This document shows, piece by piece, positions 17,340-28,507 of a DNA stretch of 64,000 nt (position 1 is the first letter of the stretch; every line of letters begins with the position of its first letter). The position numbers were made by a program, and so were the translations under genes. The notes beneath the pieces are model-generated. The model worked only from the letters and a program-made list of their open reading frames with translations, was not told where the DNA came from and did not search any database. Source of the stretch: Ruminococcus flavefaciens (GTDB taxonomy: Bacteria; Bacteroidota; Bacteroidia; Bacteroidales; P3); the NCBI GenBank assembly GCA_023667315.1, contig JAMPAI010000004.1, forward strand, positions 124,001 through 188,000. Reading direction: 5' to 3'.

Positions 17340-17374
17340 AAAGCCGGGTCGAACCAAGAACCGATCCGGCTTTT
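17340..17374 (+). terminator. intrinsic terminator after ptb
   Basis: A 12-bp stem (AAAGCCGGGTCG with CGATCCGGCTTT, one G-T pair) closes a 10-base loop and is followed by TTTT. It lies 23 bases after the ptb stop. Confidence 0.82.
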
Positions 17375-17409
17375 ACTATACAAAAAGGTTCTTGACAGAC
17401 AATTGATAT

Positions 17410-18030
17410 ATGGAAAATATCGGCGTATTGGCGCTTTCGGTGTTCACCAGTCTGTTCGCCATCGTGAACCCGGTCGTGAACATTCCTATCTTTTTAGACC
17501 TGACTTCCTCGGCGGATGCCGCCACCAAGAAAAAGGTGGCGAAGATGTCTACGGTAACGGCCTTCTTTATCGTATTCGTATTCTTGATCTTGGGGAAGTC
17601 CATTTTCGATTTCCTGGGCATTACGATTCCCGCCTTCCGCATCACGGGGGGAATCCTGCTGTTCTATGTGGGCTTTGAATTGCTTTCCTCCAAGAAATCG
17701 AGCATCCAGAGCAATACGGGAAAACCCGTGGCCTTCGACGAAAGCGTGGCCATCTCGCCTTTGGCGATCCCCATGCTGGCAGGCCCCGGCACGATTGTGG
17801 CGGCCATGAACTACACCGCCAACCAAGACTACATCGGCATGGCGGTCATCGCCCTGATGCTGGCCTTGGTCATGTTCATCACCTATCTCGCCTTTATCTT
17901 CAGCGAGAGGATCTTCAAGGTATTGGGCAGCAACATCATTATGGTGCTGGGCAAGCTGATGGGGCTTATCGTGGCCATTATGGGTACCAATATGGTGCTG
18001 GACGGCATTAAAACGGCATTGTTGTCGTAG
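17410..18030 (+). CDS. MarC-family integral membrane protein
   Basis: This 206-residue protein has six hydrophobic helices in two groups of three and the MarC-family hallmarks: FAIVNPVVNIPIF near the N-terminus and AIPMLAGPGTI in the second half. MarC was once proposed as a drug exporter, but its transport role is not settled. It stands alone between the ptb terminator and the V-ATPase operon. The end is only about 15 bases from a promoter-like box for that operon. Confidence 0.85.
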   Translation: MENIGVLALSVFTSLFAIVNPVVNIPIFLDLTSSADAATKKKVAKMSTVTAFFIVFVFLILGKSIFDFLGITIPAFRITGGILLFYVGFELLSSKKSSIQSNTGKPVAFDESVAISPLAIPMLAGPGTIVAAMNYTANQDYIGMAVIALMLALVMFITYLAFIFSERIFKVLGSNIIMVLGKLMGLIVAIMGTNMVLDGIKTALLS

Positions 18031-18044
18031 TCGCCGATTTTAGT

Positions 18045-18052
18045 TAACTTTA
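18045..18052 (+). promoter_or_regulatory. candidate -7 box of the V-ATPase operon
   Basis: TAACTTTA is one base off TAnnTTTG, 30 bases before the ATG at 18082, with no other start signal between the marC-like stop and this operon. Confidence 0.45.
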
Positions 18053-18081
18053 CCCCGTTTTGTTTGCACAATATCCAAGCT

Positions 18082-18687
18082 ATGGAAAATAAAATACAGG
18101 CGCTTGCCGACAAACTGTATCAAGACGGTTTAGGCAAGGGCAAGGAAGAAGGCGAACGCTTGTTGGCGCAAGCTAAGGAACAGGCCCGCCAGCTGCAGGA
18201 CGAAGCCCGCCGCAAGGCCGACGAAATCGTGGAAAAGGCGCGTAAGGAAGCCGAAGACCTCAAGAACAACGCACTTACCGAAATCAAGATCACTTCCCGT
18301 CAGATGATTTCCACCTTGAAGAAAGAAGTGGAAGAGCAACTGATGGGCAAGGTGGTGGAACCGGGCGTGCGTTCGGCCATGGAGCAGAAGCAGTTCATGC
18401 AGGAACTGATCCTCAAGGCGGTTTCCGCCTTCGCTTCCGGCAGCCAGGCCCCCGACTTGCGGCTGATTCTTCCCGAATCCGACCAGGCGGCCTACGACGC
18501 TTTCTTAAAGGAGCTTACCGGAAACACCTTGAAAGAAGGGCTTTCGGTATCGTTCAGCGGCGACCTGCAGGGCGGCTTCAAGATCGAGAACCGTGCGGGC
18601 GGCTACCTGCTCAGCTTTACCGAAGAAGACTTTCTGGCGCTCTTTAAGGAATACGCCCGCCCCAAACTCAAACAACTCCTCTTTTAA
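18082..18687 (+). CDS. ntpE: V-type ATPase subunit E
   Basis: This 201-residue protein is the peripheral-stalk subunit E of an archaeal/bacterial V-type ATPase. The first half is a long charged coiled coil (repeating A-K-E-Q-A-R type heptads, about residues 15-90), and the second half is a globular domain with the family's RLILPESD and GGFKIENRAGG stretches. It links the A3B3 head to the membrane part as a stator. It is the first gene of the operon. I chose the ATG at 18082 over the upstream in-frame ATG at 18064, which adds only six residues and lies closer to the promoter box. Confidence 0.88.
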   Translation: MENKIQALADKLYQDGLGKGKEEGERLLAQAKEQARQLQDEARRKADEIVEKARKEAEDLKNNALTEIKITSRQMISTLKKEVEEQLMGKVVEPGVRSAMEQKQFMQELILKAVSAFASGSQAPDLRLILPESDQAAYDAFLKELTGNTLKEGLSVSFSGDLQGGFKIENRAGGYLLSFTEEDFLALFKEYARPKLKQLLF

Positions 18688-18696
18688 GTGTTTGCC

Positions 18697-19530
18697 ATGA
18701 GCGGCTACTATCCTTACCTTCTGTGCGGATTGCCGGAGCTGCATTTCGACATGGACCTGTCTGGGTTCTCCTACGAAGACATACTGGCGCAGGTGCGGGA
18801 ATTGCTCACGCCTGCGGACAACAAGACGCTGGATCTGTTCCTGGCCTTCGGTTCGCACGAGGAATCGGCCAAAGACTATCTTGCCCTTCAGGATGAGGAA
18901 CAAAAGGCGGAATATCTGCGGGAACACGACCTGCCGGCCTATCAGCGGAAGATCTTCGCCCAAAGCCTGTCGATGCTGATGTACGGCGAGGAAGACCTGA
19001 AGGTGGACGACACGCACGAAGACATCGAACGCGCCTTGGTGCGGGTGTTCGACAATGCCTTCTATGAGGCGGCGCTCAGGCACAGGAATCCTTTCCTGCG
19101 CAAATGGTTCGCCTTCGACGGCATCCTCAAGAACACCCTGGTGGCTTTTGCCGCCCGCAAGCAGGGGCGTTCCCCCGAAAACGAATTCGTGCAGGCGGCC
19201 TCCGCCCCCTTGATCGAATGGATCAAGGAAGACATGAACGAAGGCGATTTCGGGCTTAAGATGCGGCTTTCGTATGCCCAGGACCTGTTTGCCGCGCTGG
19301 ACCTGCCCGATGTGTTCGAGCGGGAACGCGCCATCGACCGTTTCCGCTGGCAGATGGCCTCGGAGATAGCCTCCGGAAAAGACTTCCAGTTAGACAAGGT
19401 GCTGTGTTATATGCTGCATGCGGGTATCCTGCGCCGCTGGCAGAAAATGGATCCCGAATCGGGCAGGGAATACCTGCGCGAGGCGGTGTCGGAAATGAGA
19501 AAAGTTAACCTGCAGGGAGAGAACGCCTAA
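18697..19530 (+). CDS. DUF2764 protein, V-ATPase-associated
   Basis: This 277-residue helical protein belongs to DUF2764, found next to V-type ATPase genes in Bacteroidota. Its position, between the E and A subunit genes, is where a C (d) subunit would be expected, so it may be the lineage's connector between the central stalk and the rotor ring; that is inference. It opens with SGYYPYLLCGLPEL, a family hallmark. I start it at the ATG 18697 rather than the GTG immediately after the ntpE stop at 18688. There is no signal peptide or membrane helix. Confidence 0.82.
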   Translation: MSGYYPYLLCGLPELHFDMDLSGFSYEDILAQVRELLTPADNKTLDLFLAFGSHEESAKDYLALQDEEQKAEYLREHDLPAYQRKIFAQSLSMLMYGEEDLKVDDTHEDIERALVRVFDNAFYEAALRHRNPFLRKWFAFDGILKNTLVAFAARKQGRSPENEFVQAASAPLIEWIKEDMNEGDFGLKMRLSYAQDLFAALDLPDVFERERAIDRFRWQMASEIASGKDFQLDKVLCYMLHAGILRRWQKMDPESGREYLREAVSEMRKVNLQGENA

Positions 19531-19557
19531 GGCGCGGCCTCCTTACAAACAAGCAAT

Positions 19558-21324
19558 ATGGAAAAGACAAAAGGCAAAGTAAGCGGTATCGTTTCGAACC
19601 TGGTGATGGTAAAGGTGCAAGGCCCCGTTGCCCAGAACGAGATCTGCTTTATCGAGTTGGATGGCGTGAGGCTGATGGCCGAAGTGATCAAGATTACCGG
19701 CGATACGGCTTACGTGCAGGTTTTTGAAAGCACCCGCGGCCTGAAGGTGGGGTGCGAGGTGGAATTCGAGGGACAGATGCTGGAGGCTACCTTAGGCCCC
19801 GGTTTGCTTTCGAGCAATTACGACGGGTTGCAGAACAACCTGGCCACGATGGAGGGTGTTTTCCTGCAGCGCGGCTGTTACACGGCGGCCCTGGACTCCA
19901 CCAGGAAATGGGATTTCAAGCCTTTGGTGGAAGCCGGCGCCAAGGTAAGGCCCGCCGACTGGATCGGCGAGGTGAAGGAAGGCTGGCTGCCCCACAAGAT
20001 TATGGTGCCCTTCAAGCTTAAAGGCGAATATACGGTTAAGAGAATCGTGCCGGCGGGCAGCTACACCATCGAAGACGAGATTGCCGTGCTGGTGGATGCC
20101 AAGGGCAGGGAAGAAACCGTGAAGATGGCGCAGAAATGGCCGGTAAAGGTGCCCGTCACGCATTACAAGGAAAAGCCCCGTCCGTTCCAGGCGCTGGAAA
20201 CGGGCGTGCGCGTCATCGATACCTTCAACCCCATAGCCGAGGGCGGTACCGGATTTATCCCGGGGCCTTTCGGTTCGGGCAAGACCGTGTTGCAGCACGC
20301 CATCTCCAAGCAGGCCAACGTGGATGTGATCCTGATGGCCGCCTGCGGGGAGCGCGCCAACGAGGTGGTGGAAATCTTCGCCGAGTTCCCGCTCTTGGAA
20401 GACCCGCGCACGGGCCGCAGCCTGATGGAACGCACCACCATTATCTGCAATACCTCCAACATGCCTGTGGCCGCCCGCGAGGCATCCGTCTATACGGCCA
20501 TGACCATCGGCGAATACTACCGCGCCATGGGCTTGCGGGTACTGCTCTTGGCCGACTCCACCTCGCGCTGGGCGCAGGCCTTGCGCGAAATGAGCAACCG
20601 CTTGGAAGAGCTTCCCGGCCAGGACGCGTTCCCGATGGACCTGCCGGCCATCATCTCCGGATTCTACGCCCGTGCCGGCTATGTATATCTCAACAACGGC
20701 GCAACCGGCTCCATCACCTTTATCGGAACCGTTTCGCCCGCCGGAGGTAACCTTAAGGAGCCCGTTACCGAAGGCACCAAGAAGGCCGCCCGCTGCTTCT
20801 ACGCCCTTTCGCAGGCGCGTGCCGACAGTAAGCGCTATCCGGCCATCGACCCCATCGACAGCTATTCCAAATACCTCGAATATCCCGAAATCATCGAATA
20901 CTTCGACCAGAAGATGGGCCCTGAGTGGGTGCCGCTGGTGAACGAGGGCAAGAACTTCGTGCTGCGGGGCAAGGAAGCCTACGAACAGATCAACATCCTG
21001 GGCGACGACGGCGTGCCCGTTTCCTACCACGACCGCTATTGGAAATCGGAGCTCATCGACTTCGTGATCCTGCAGCAGGACGCCTTCGACAAGACCGACA
21101 GCCTCTGCCCGATGGACCGTCAGAAGTATATGTTCGAGAAGGTGATGGACGTCTGCCACCGGGAGTTCGAGTTCGAGACCTTCGTGGATTGCGTGGACTT
21201 CTACAAGGGCATGATCAACGTGTTCCGTCAGATGAACTACACGCAGTTCCAAAGCGAGGAGTTCAAGGCGTACGAACGTCAGATAGAAGAAATGTTAAAC
21301 AGCCGCCCACAAAAAGCGCAATAA
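19558..21324 (+). CDS. ntpA: V-type ATPase catalytic subunit A
   Basis: This 588-residue subunit holds the catalytic nucleotide site of the V-type head. The P-loop is GPFGSGKT at residues 236-243, within a non-homologous-insert-containing chain typical of V-type A subunits. The later LLLADSTSRWAQALRE and GSITFIGTVSPAGGN segments are family hallmarks. The full length is normal. It lies 27 bases after the DUF2764 gene and 9 before subunit B. Depending on ion and energy conditions the complex could hydrolyse ATP to pump ions or make ATP. Confidence 0.96.
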   Translation: MEKTKGKVSGIVSNLVMVKVQGPVAQNEICFIELDGVRLMAEVIKITGDTAYVQVFESTRGLKVGCEVEFEGQMLEATLGPGLLSSNYDGLQNNLATMEGVFLQRGCYTAALDSTRKWDFKPLVEAGAKVRPADWIGEVKEGWLPHKIMVPFKLKGEYTVKRIVPAGSYTIEDEIAVLVDAKGREETVKMAQKWPVKVPVTHYKEKPRPFQALETGVRVIDTFNPIAEGGTGFIPGPFGSGKTVLQHAISKQANVDVILMAACGERANEVVEIFAEFPLLEDPRTGRSLMERTTIICNTSNMPVAAREASVYTAMTIGEYYRAMGLRVLLLADSTSRWAQALREMSNRLEELPGQDAFPMDLPAIISGFYARAGYVYLNNGATGSITFIGTVSPAGGNLKEPVTEGTKKAARCFYALSQARADSKRYPAIDPIDSYSKYLEYPEIIEYFDQKMGPEWVPLVNEGKNFVLRGKEAYEQINILGDDGVPVSYHDRYWKSELIDFVILQQDAFDKTDSLCPMDRQKYMFEKVMDVCHREFEFETFVDCVDFYKGMINVFRQMNYTQFQSEEFKAYERQIEEMLNSRPQKAQ

Positions 21325-21333
21325 CCCGAAACC

Positions 21334-22656
21334 ATGCAGAACAACAAAGCTTTTCAACGCATTTATACGCATCTGGAAGCCGTTACCAAGGCCACCGTTA
21401 CGGTAAAGGCCGAGGGTGTTTCCAACGACGAACTGGCCATGGTGGGCGACCGCTTGGCGCAGGTGGTGAAGATTGACGGACAGAAAGTAACCCTGCAGGT
21501 GTTTGCCGGCACCGAAGGCCTGGCCACCAACGCCGAGGTGGTGTTTACCGGGCGTGTACCCGGACTGAAAGTGGGTGAGGACCTGGCGGGGCGTTTCTTC
21601 AACGCATACGGCGAGCCCATCGACGGCGGCGCCGAGACCGAGGGCGAATGGCGCGAGATCGGCGGCCCTTCGGTGAACCCGATGAAGCGCAAGCAGCCTT
21701 CGCAGCTCATTCCCACCGGTATCGCGGGCATCGACCTGAACAACACCCTGGTTTCGGGGCAGAAGATTCCTTTCTTCGCCGATCCCGACCAGCCCTACAA
21801 TCAGGTGATGTGCATGGTGGCCTTGCGCGCCAAGGTGGACAAGATCATCCTGGGCGGCATGGGGCTTACCAACGACGACTACCTGTTCTTTAAGAAATCG
21901 TTCGAGAACGCGGGTGCGCTCGACAAGATCATCTGTTTCGTGAACACGACCGAACAGCCGCCCGTGGAACGCCTTCTGGTGCCCGACATGGCGCTTACCG
22001 CCGCCGAGTACTTCGCCGTGGACAAGAACGAGAAGGTGCTGGTGCTGCTTACCGACATGACCCTGTATGCGGACGCCCTCAGCATCGTGAGCAACCGTAT
22101 GGACCAGATTCCCTCGAAAGACAGCATGCCCGGCTCGCTCTATTCGGACCTGGCCAAGATTTACGAAAAGGCGGTGCAGCTGCCCGACGGCGGCTCCATC
22201 ACGATTCTGGCCGTCACCACCTTGAGCGGGGGCGACATCACCCACGCCATTCCCGACAACACGGGCTACATTACCGAAGGCCAGCTGTTCCTGCGCAACG
22301 ACAGCGACGTGAACAAGGTAATCGTGGATCCGTTCCGCTCCCTTTCGCGTCTTAAGCAGCTGGTTATCGGCAAGCAGACCCGCGAAGACCATCCGCAGGT
22401 GATGAACGCGGCCGTGCGTCTGTACGCCGATGCGGCCAACGCCAAGACCAAGCTCGAGAACGGTTTCGAACTGAGCGATTACGACGAACGCGCTTTGGCT
22501 TTCGCCAAGGACTATGCGGCCAACATCCTGGCTATCGACATCAATATCGACACCACCGAGATGCTGGACCGTATCTGGCGTATGTTCGCCAAATACTTCA
22601 CGCAGACCGAAGTGTCCATCAAGAAAGAGCTGATGGACCGCTACTGGAGCAACTAA
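21334..22656 (+). CDS. ntpB: V-type ATPase regulatory subunit B
   Basis: This 440-residue subunit pairs with A in the head and binds nucleotide without catalysing. As expected for B, it lacks a classic P-loop but keeps GRFFNAYGEPIDGG, VLVLLTDMTLYADALS and SGGDITHAIPDNTGYITEGQ. The length is in the usual range. It ends 12 bases before subunit D. Nothing unusual is seen. Confidence 0.95.
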   Translation: MQNNKAFQRIYTHLEAVTKATVTVKAEGVSNDELAMVGDRLAQVVKIDGQKVTLQVFAGTEGLATNAEVVFTGRVPGLKVGEDLAGRFFNAYGEPIDGGAETEGEWREIGGPSVNPMKRKQPSQLIPTGIAGIDLNNTLVSGQKIPFFADPDQPYNQVMCMVALRAKVDKIILGGMGLTNDDYLFFKKSFENAGALDKIICFVNTTEQPPVERLLVPDMALTAAEYFAVDKNEKVLVLLTDMTLYADALSIVSNRMDQIPSKDSMPGSLYSDLAKIYEKAVQLPDGGSITILAVTTLSGGDITHAIPDNTGYITEGQLFLRNDSDVNKVIVDPFRSLSRLKQLVIGKQTREDHPQVMNAAVRLYADAANAKTKLENGFELSDYDERALAFAKDYAANILAIDINIDTTEMLDRIWRMFAKYFTQTEVSIKKELMDRYWSN

Positions 22657-22668
22657 CAAGGCGCGGAC

Positions 22669-23264
22669 ATGGCGATAAAGTTTCAATACAACAAGACCGC
22701 GCTCAACGAGTTGTACAAGAAACTCAAGGCGCGTACGCGGGCGCTGCCCACCATCAAGAACAAGGAGTCTGCCTTGCGGCTTGAGGTGAAGCGCGCCAAG
22801 GCCGATGCCGAGGGCAAGGATCGGGAACTGGCCGAGAAACTGCGGCAGATGGACGGTTTCGCCCGCCTCTTTACCGAGTTCCGCCCCGACCTGATCCGCG
22901 TGGAAGACGTGCAGCTGGAGTTCTACAAGATTGCCGGCGTGCGGATTCCCCGCCTCAAGAACATTGAATTTTCGGAACGGCAATACCCGCTGTTCGGTGC
23001 GCCGCTGTGGTTCGCCGACGGCCTGGGCTTGCTCAAGGACTTGGTTCAGATAGGCATCGAAAGCGAGATCTTCTCCTACAAGATGCAGCTTCTGGACACG
23101 GCGCGCAAGAAGACCACCCAGAAGGTGAACCTGTACGAAAAGGTGCAGATTCCCGGCTATAACGAGGCGATCCGCAAGATAAAGCGCTTTATCGAAGACG
23201 AGGAGAACCTGGCCAAGTCGGCGCAGAAAATAGTGAAGAACCGTCATGCGGAGGAGGTAGAGCC

Positions 23265-23268
<4 letters not shown>
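22669..23268 (+). CDS. ntpD: V-type ATPase central-shaft subunit D
   Basis: This 199-residue protein is the rotor axle. It opens with NKTALNELYKKLKARTRALP and continues as two long helices that form an antiparallel coiled coil, with a short middle domain. The last helix is rich in Lys and Glu, as usual. Its stop overlaps the start of subunit I by 4 bases, so the two are translated together. No subunit F gene is found next to it, although F normally binds D. Confidence 0.9.
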
Positions 23269-25633
<2,365 letters not shown>

Positions 25634-25651
25634 GAGAAGGCGTTGCCGTAA

Positions 25652-25691
25652 AATAAAAGCCTCTTTCGGTATTCCGGAAGAGGCTTTTATT
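25652..25691. terminator. bidirectional terminator between the V-ATPase and lpxD-like genes
   Basis: An inverted repeat with arms AATAAAAGCCTCTT and AAGAGGCTTTTATT (plus TCGG/CCGG inside) has T-runs on both strands. It lies between convergent genes and can serve both. Confidence 0.85.
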
Positions 25692-25725
25692 ATGCCCGTT
25701 ATACGGGTGAGAGTTGTGCGTATCG

Positions 25726-26679
25726 CTATTTTTCGGCCATGAGCTTGCGCATCTGCTCCATCATGTCGGGCAGGGCGCGGATGGCGGCCATTTCCTTCCA
25801 CTTGGCGCGAACTTCCGTTACAGGGGAACCGAAGTAGGTCTTGCCGCCTTCGAGCGATTTATCTACGGCCGAGGTGGCCAGGATAACCGCCCCTTTGCCG
25901 ATAACGAGGTCTTTGTTCACCATGACCGAAGCCCAGATGGATACGTAGTCTTCGATTACCGTAACCCCGGCGATGGCCGAGTGGGCGCCGATAAGTACAT
26001 GTTTACCGATATGGGTGTCGTGGCCGATCTGGATAAAGTTGTCCATCTTGGTGCCGTCGCCCACGATCGTGTCGCCCGAAACACCCCGGTCAACGGCAGT
26101 CAGTGCACCGATTTCCACATCGTTGCCGATAATCACGCGGCCGCTGGATTCGAACTTGCGGAACGAACCGTCTTTGGTACGCTGAAAATAGCAGGCATCC
26201 CCGCCGATCACCGCACCGCTCTGTATGATGGTGTTGTTGCCGATGGTGGTGTAATCGTTGACGGTTACGTTGGCGTGGATGATGCAGTTTTCGCCGATCT
26301 CCACATGATTCCCGATAAAGACACCGGGCTGGATCACCGTACCCTTGCCGATTTTGGCGGTGGGACTCACCATGGCGGAGGCGGGAACGAACGGACGGAA
26401 ATGGCGTGTCAGCTTGTTGAAATTGCCCATAGGGTCGGGCGTGATCATCAAGCATTTGCCCGCGGGGCATTCCACTTCCTTGTCGATCAATATCACGCTG
26501 GCCTTTGAAGAGAGCGCCTTGTCGTAGTATTTGTCCAGATCGACAAAGGTGATGTCGCCTTCTTCCACCATATGGATCTCGTTCATTCCGGCAACGGGAA
26601 AGTCGGGAGAACCCACAATGCGCACATCGGTTAAAAGATCCGCCAATTGCTTGACGGTCTGCGGTCTGTCGAATTTCAT
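25726..26679 (-). CDS. lpxD: LpxD-like UDP-acylglucosamine N-acyltransferase
   Basis: This 317-residue protein has an N-terminal uridine-binding-like region and then a long left-handed beta helix of hexapeptide repeats (I-G-x-x-x-x with V/I at turns, about residues 100-260). That is the fold of LpxD, which adds an N-linked hydroxyacyl chain in lipid A synthesis. The histidine in QIGHDTHIG fits the catalytic base of the family. Bacteroidota often have a second LpxD-like gene, so the exact acyl substrate, or a role in another lipid, is uncertain. It lies 29 bases after the EF-P gene. Confidence 0.75.
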   Translation of the reverse strand: MKFDRPQTVKQLADLLTDVRIVGSPDFPVAGMNEIHMVEEGDITFVDLDKYYDKALSSKASVILIDKEVECPAGKCLMITPDPMGNFNKLTRHFRPFVPASAMVSPTAKIGKGTVIQPGVFIGNHVEIGENCIIHANVTVNDYTTIGNNTIIQSGAVIGGDACYFQRTKDGSFRKFESSGRVIIGNDVEIGALTAVDRGVSGDTIVGDGTKMDNFIQIGHDTHIGKHVLIGAHSAIAGVTVIEDYVSIWASVMVNKDLVIGKGAVILATSAVDKSLEGGKTYFGSPVTEVRAKWKEMAAIRALPDMMEQMRKLMAEK

Positions 26680-26708
26680 CAGCAGAGGGAGTTAAGAGCC
26701 TGGTAAAA

Positions 26709-27269
26709 TTAAACGCGTTGCGAATATTCGCCCGTGCGGGTATCCACCTTTACCTTGTCGCCCGTGTTCACGAACAAAGGCACGCGGATGGTGGCGCCGG
26801 TGTCGATGGTGGCGTCTTTCATCGCGTTGGTGGCCGTGTTTCCCTTTTCGCCCGGCTCGGTATAGGTGATTTCGAAATCCATGTATGCCGGAAGGTCGCA
26901 CGAAAGTGGCTCTTCGGTTTCGGCATGCACCAGGATTTCAACCACGCAGCCTTCCTTGAGGAACTGGGGGTTGGTGATCAGGAATTCGGGAATGTTGATC
27001 TGGTCGTAGGTTTCGGAATTCATGAAGTTGTAGCCGGAGTCGTCTTTGTAGAGGAACTGGTAGGGACGACGTTCCACACGGGCGGTGTCGATCTTTACGC
27101 CGGCGGGGAAGGTGTTGGCCAACACGCGGCCGTTCTTGAGGTTCTTGAGGCGGGTGCGGACGAAGGCGTTGCCTTTTCCAGGTTTTACGTGTTGGAACTC
27201 AACGATTTGCCAAAGTTCGTTGTTGAAGTTGATGCACAAACCGTTTTTAAAGTCTGCAGTTGTTGCCAT
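26709..27269 (-). CDS. efp: elongation factor P
   Basis: This 186-residue three-domain protein relieves ribosome stalling at proline runs. The tip of domain I has the PGKG loop with K32, the residue usually modified. Domains II and III are normal, ending with the conserved VKVDTRTGEY. The length is typical. It is driven by a textbook promoter (27367-27398) and followed by the lpxD-like gene, so both may share a message. Confidence 0.95.
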   Translation of the reverse strand: MATTADFKNGLCINFNNELWQIVEFQHVKPGKGNAFVRTRLKNLKNGRVLANTFPAGVKIDTARVERRPYQFLYKDDSGYNFMNSETYDQINIPEFLITNPQFLKEGCVVEILVHAETEEPLSCDLPAYMDFEITYTEPGEKGNTATNAMKDATIDTGATIRVPLFVNTGDKVKVDTRTGEYSQRV

Positions 27270-27366
27270 TATGCTGTACTGTTTGGTATTTGCAAAACAA
27301 ATCTTGTGCGGGAAGACGTAAGCGTTTAAGAACGAAAATGTTCCGGTACTCCGCGCACAAAGTGGG

Positions 27367-27398
27367 CAAAGTTACTAAAATTGAGGGGTTAATGCAAA
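27367..27398 (-). promoter_or_regulatory. consensus Bacteroidota promoter of efp
   Basis: On the minus strand, TTTG at 27398-27395 is followed after exactly 20 bases by TAACTTTG at 27374-27367. This matches the -33/-7 consensus (TTTG, about 19-21 bases, TAnnTTTG). The efp start codon is about 98 bases downstream. Confidence 0.8.
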
Positions 27399-27427
27399 TT
27401 CAAAATTTTTTGAAGTGAGGATAAACA

Positions 27428-27461
27428 AAAAAGGCGTCGAACTTTTCGTTGACGCCTTTTT
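27428..27461 (-). terminator. intrinsic terminator ending the rnf-arc run
   Basis: The stem AAAAGGCGTC/GACGCCTTTT has flanking A and T runs and lies 20 bases beyond the arcB stop. On the minus strand it ends in a run of T. It could also stop opposite transcription. Confidence 0.85.
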
Positions 27462-27481
27462 GCAAGAATCCGTGCGGAAAA

Positions 27482-28480
27482 CTATCCGAGGGTAGCCACC
27501 ATCACGGCCTTGATCGTGTGCAGACGGTTTTCGGCTTCGTCGAAAACAATGCTGTACTTGGATTCGAACACGTCTTCGGTTACTTCGAGGCCGTTCATCT
27601 TGTATTTTTCGAACACGTCCTGACCCACCGTGGTTTCCAGGTTGTGGAAAGCCGGCAGGCAGTGCAGGAACTTCACGTTGGGGTTCTTGGTGGCCTTGAT
27701 CACGTTCATGTTGATCTGGTAGCCCTTCAGGTCCTTGATACGCTTGCCCCAGGCTTCCATCGGTTCGCCCATCGAAACCCATACGTCGGTGTAGAGGAAG
27801 TCAACGCCCTTCACGCCTTCGGCCACGCTTTCGGTCAGGGTGATCTTGGCGCCCGTTTCCTTGGCGATCTTCTGGCATTCGGCCACCAGTTTCTTGTCTG
27901 GCCAGTAGGCCTTGGGAGCCACGGCGCGGAAATCCATACCCATCTTGGCGGCACCCACCATAAGCGAGTTGCCCATGTTGTAGCGGGCGTCTCCGAGGTA
28001 GGCGAAGCTCATCTGGTGGAGCGGTTTGTCGCAGTGTTCCATCATGGTGAGGAAGTCGGCCAGGATCTGGGTGGGGTGGAATTCGTTGGTGAGGCCGTTC
28101 CAAACGGGAACGCCGGCGTATTCGGCCAGGGTTTCCACCGTGGTCTGGGCGAAGCCGCGGTATTCGATGCCGTCGTAGATGCGGCCCAACACGCGGGCGG
28201 TGTCTTTCATGGATTCCTTCTTGCCCATCTGCGAACCGGAAGGTCCGAGGTAGGTTACGTGCGCGCCTTGGTCGTGGGCGGCCGTTTCGAAGGAGCAGCG
28301 GGTACGGGTGGAGTCTTTCTCGAACAAGAGCACGATGTTCTTGCCCTTGAGCTTCTGTTCTTCCGTGCCGGCGTATTTGGCGGCCTTAAGCTGGGCGGCC
28401 AAGTCCAACATGTATTTGATTTCTTTCGGGGTAAAATCCAGCAACTTCAGGAAGCTGCGGTTCTTTAGGTTAAATGCCAT
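27482..28480 (-). CDS. arcB: ornithine carbamoyltransferase, catabolic (ArcB-like)
   Basis: This 332-residue enzyme interconverts citrulline plus phosphate with ornithine plus carbamoyl phosphate. It has the carbamoyl-phosphate motif STRTR at 57-61, the HPTQ motif near 135 and the HCLPAFH motif near 271. Its length and the Q-rich N-terminal segment match the larger, catabolic-type OTCs. It sits 27 bases after the carbamate kinase gene, whose ATP-yielding step would use its carbamoyl phosphate. No arginine deiminase gene is seen here. Biosynthetic use cannot be ruled out. Confidence 0.9.
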   Translation of the reverse strand: MAFNLKNRSFLKLLDFTPKEIKYMLDLAAQLKAAKYAGTEEQKLKGKNIVLLFEKDSTRTRCSFETAAHDQGAHVTYLGPSGSQMGKKESMKDTARVLGRIYDGIEYRGFAQTTVETLAEYAGVPVWNGLTNEFHPTQILADFLTMMEHCDKPLHQMSFAYLGDARYNMGNSLMVGAAKMGMDFRAVAPKAYWPDKKLVAECQKIAKETGAKITLTESVAEGVKGVDFLYTDVWVSMGEPMEAWGKRIKDLKGYQINMNVIKATKNPNVKFLHCLPAFHNLETTVGQDVFEKYKMNGLEVTEDVFESKYSIVFDEAENRLHTIKAVMVATLG

Positions 28481-28507
28481 GGTTTTAGGTATTAAATGAT
28501 TAGTTTT

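Noticed and set aside
19792-21252. A 486-residue open frame on the minus strand
   Set aside because: It is antisense to V-ATPase subunit A; rich in His and Gly and without family signatures.
21295-23247. A 650-residue open frame on the minus strand
   Set aside because: It is antisense to V-ATPase subunits B and D, with no motif or promoter of its own.
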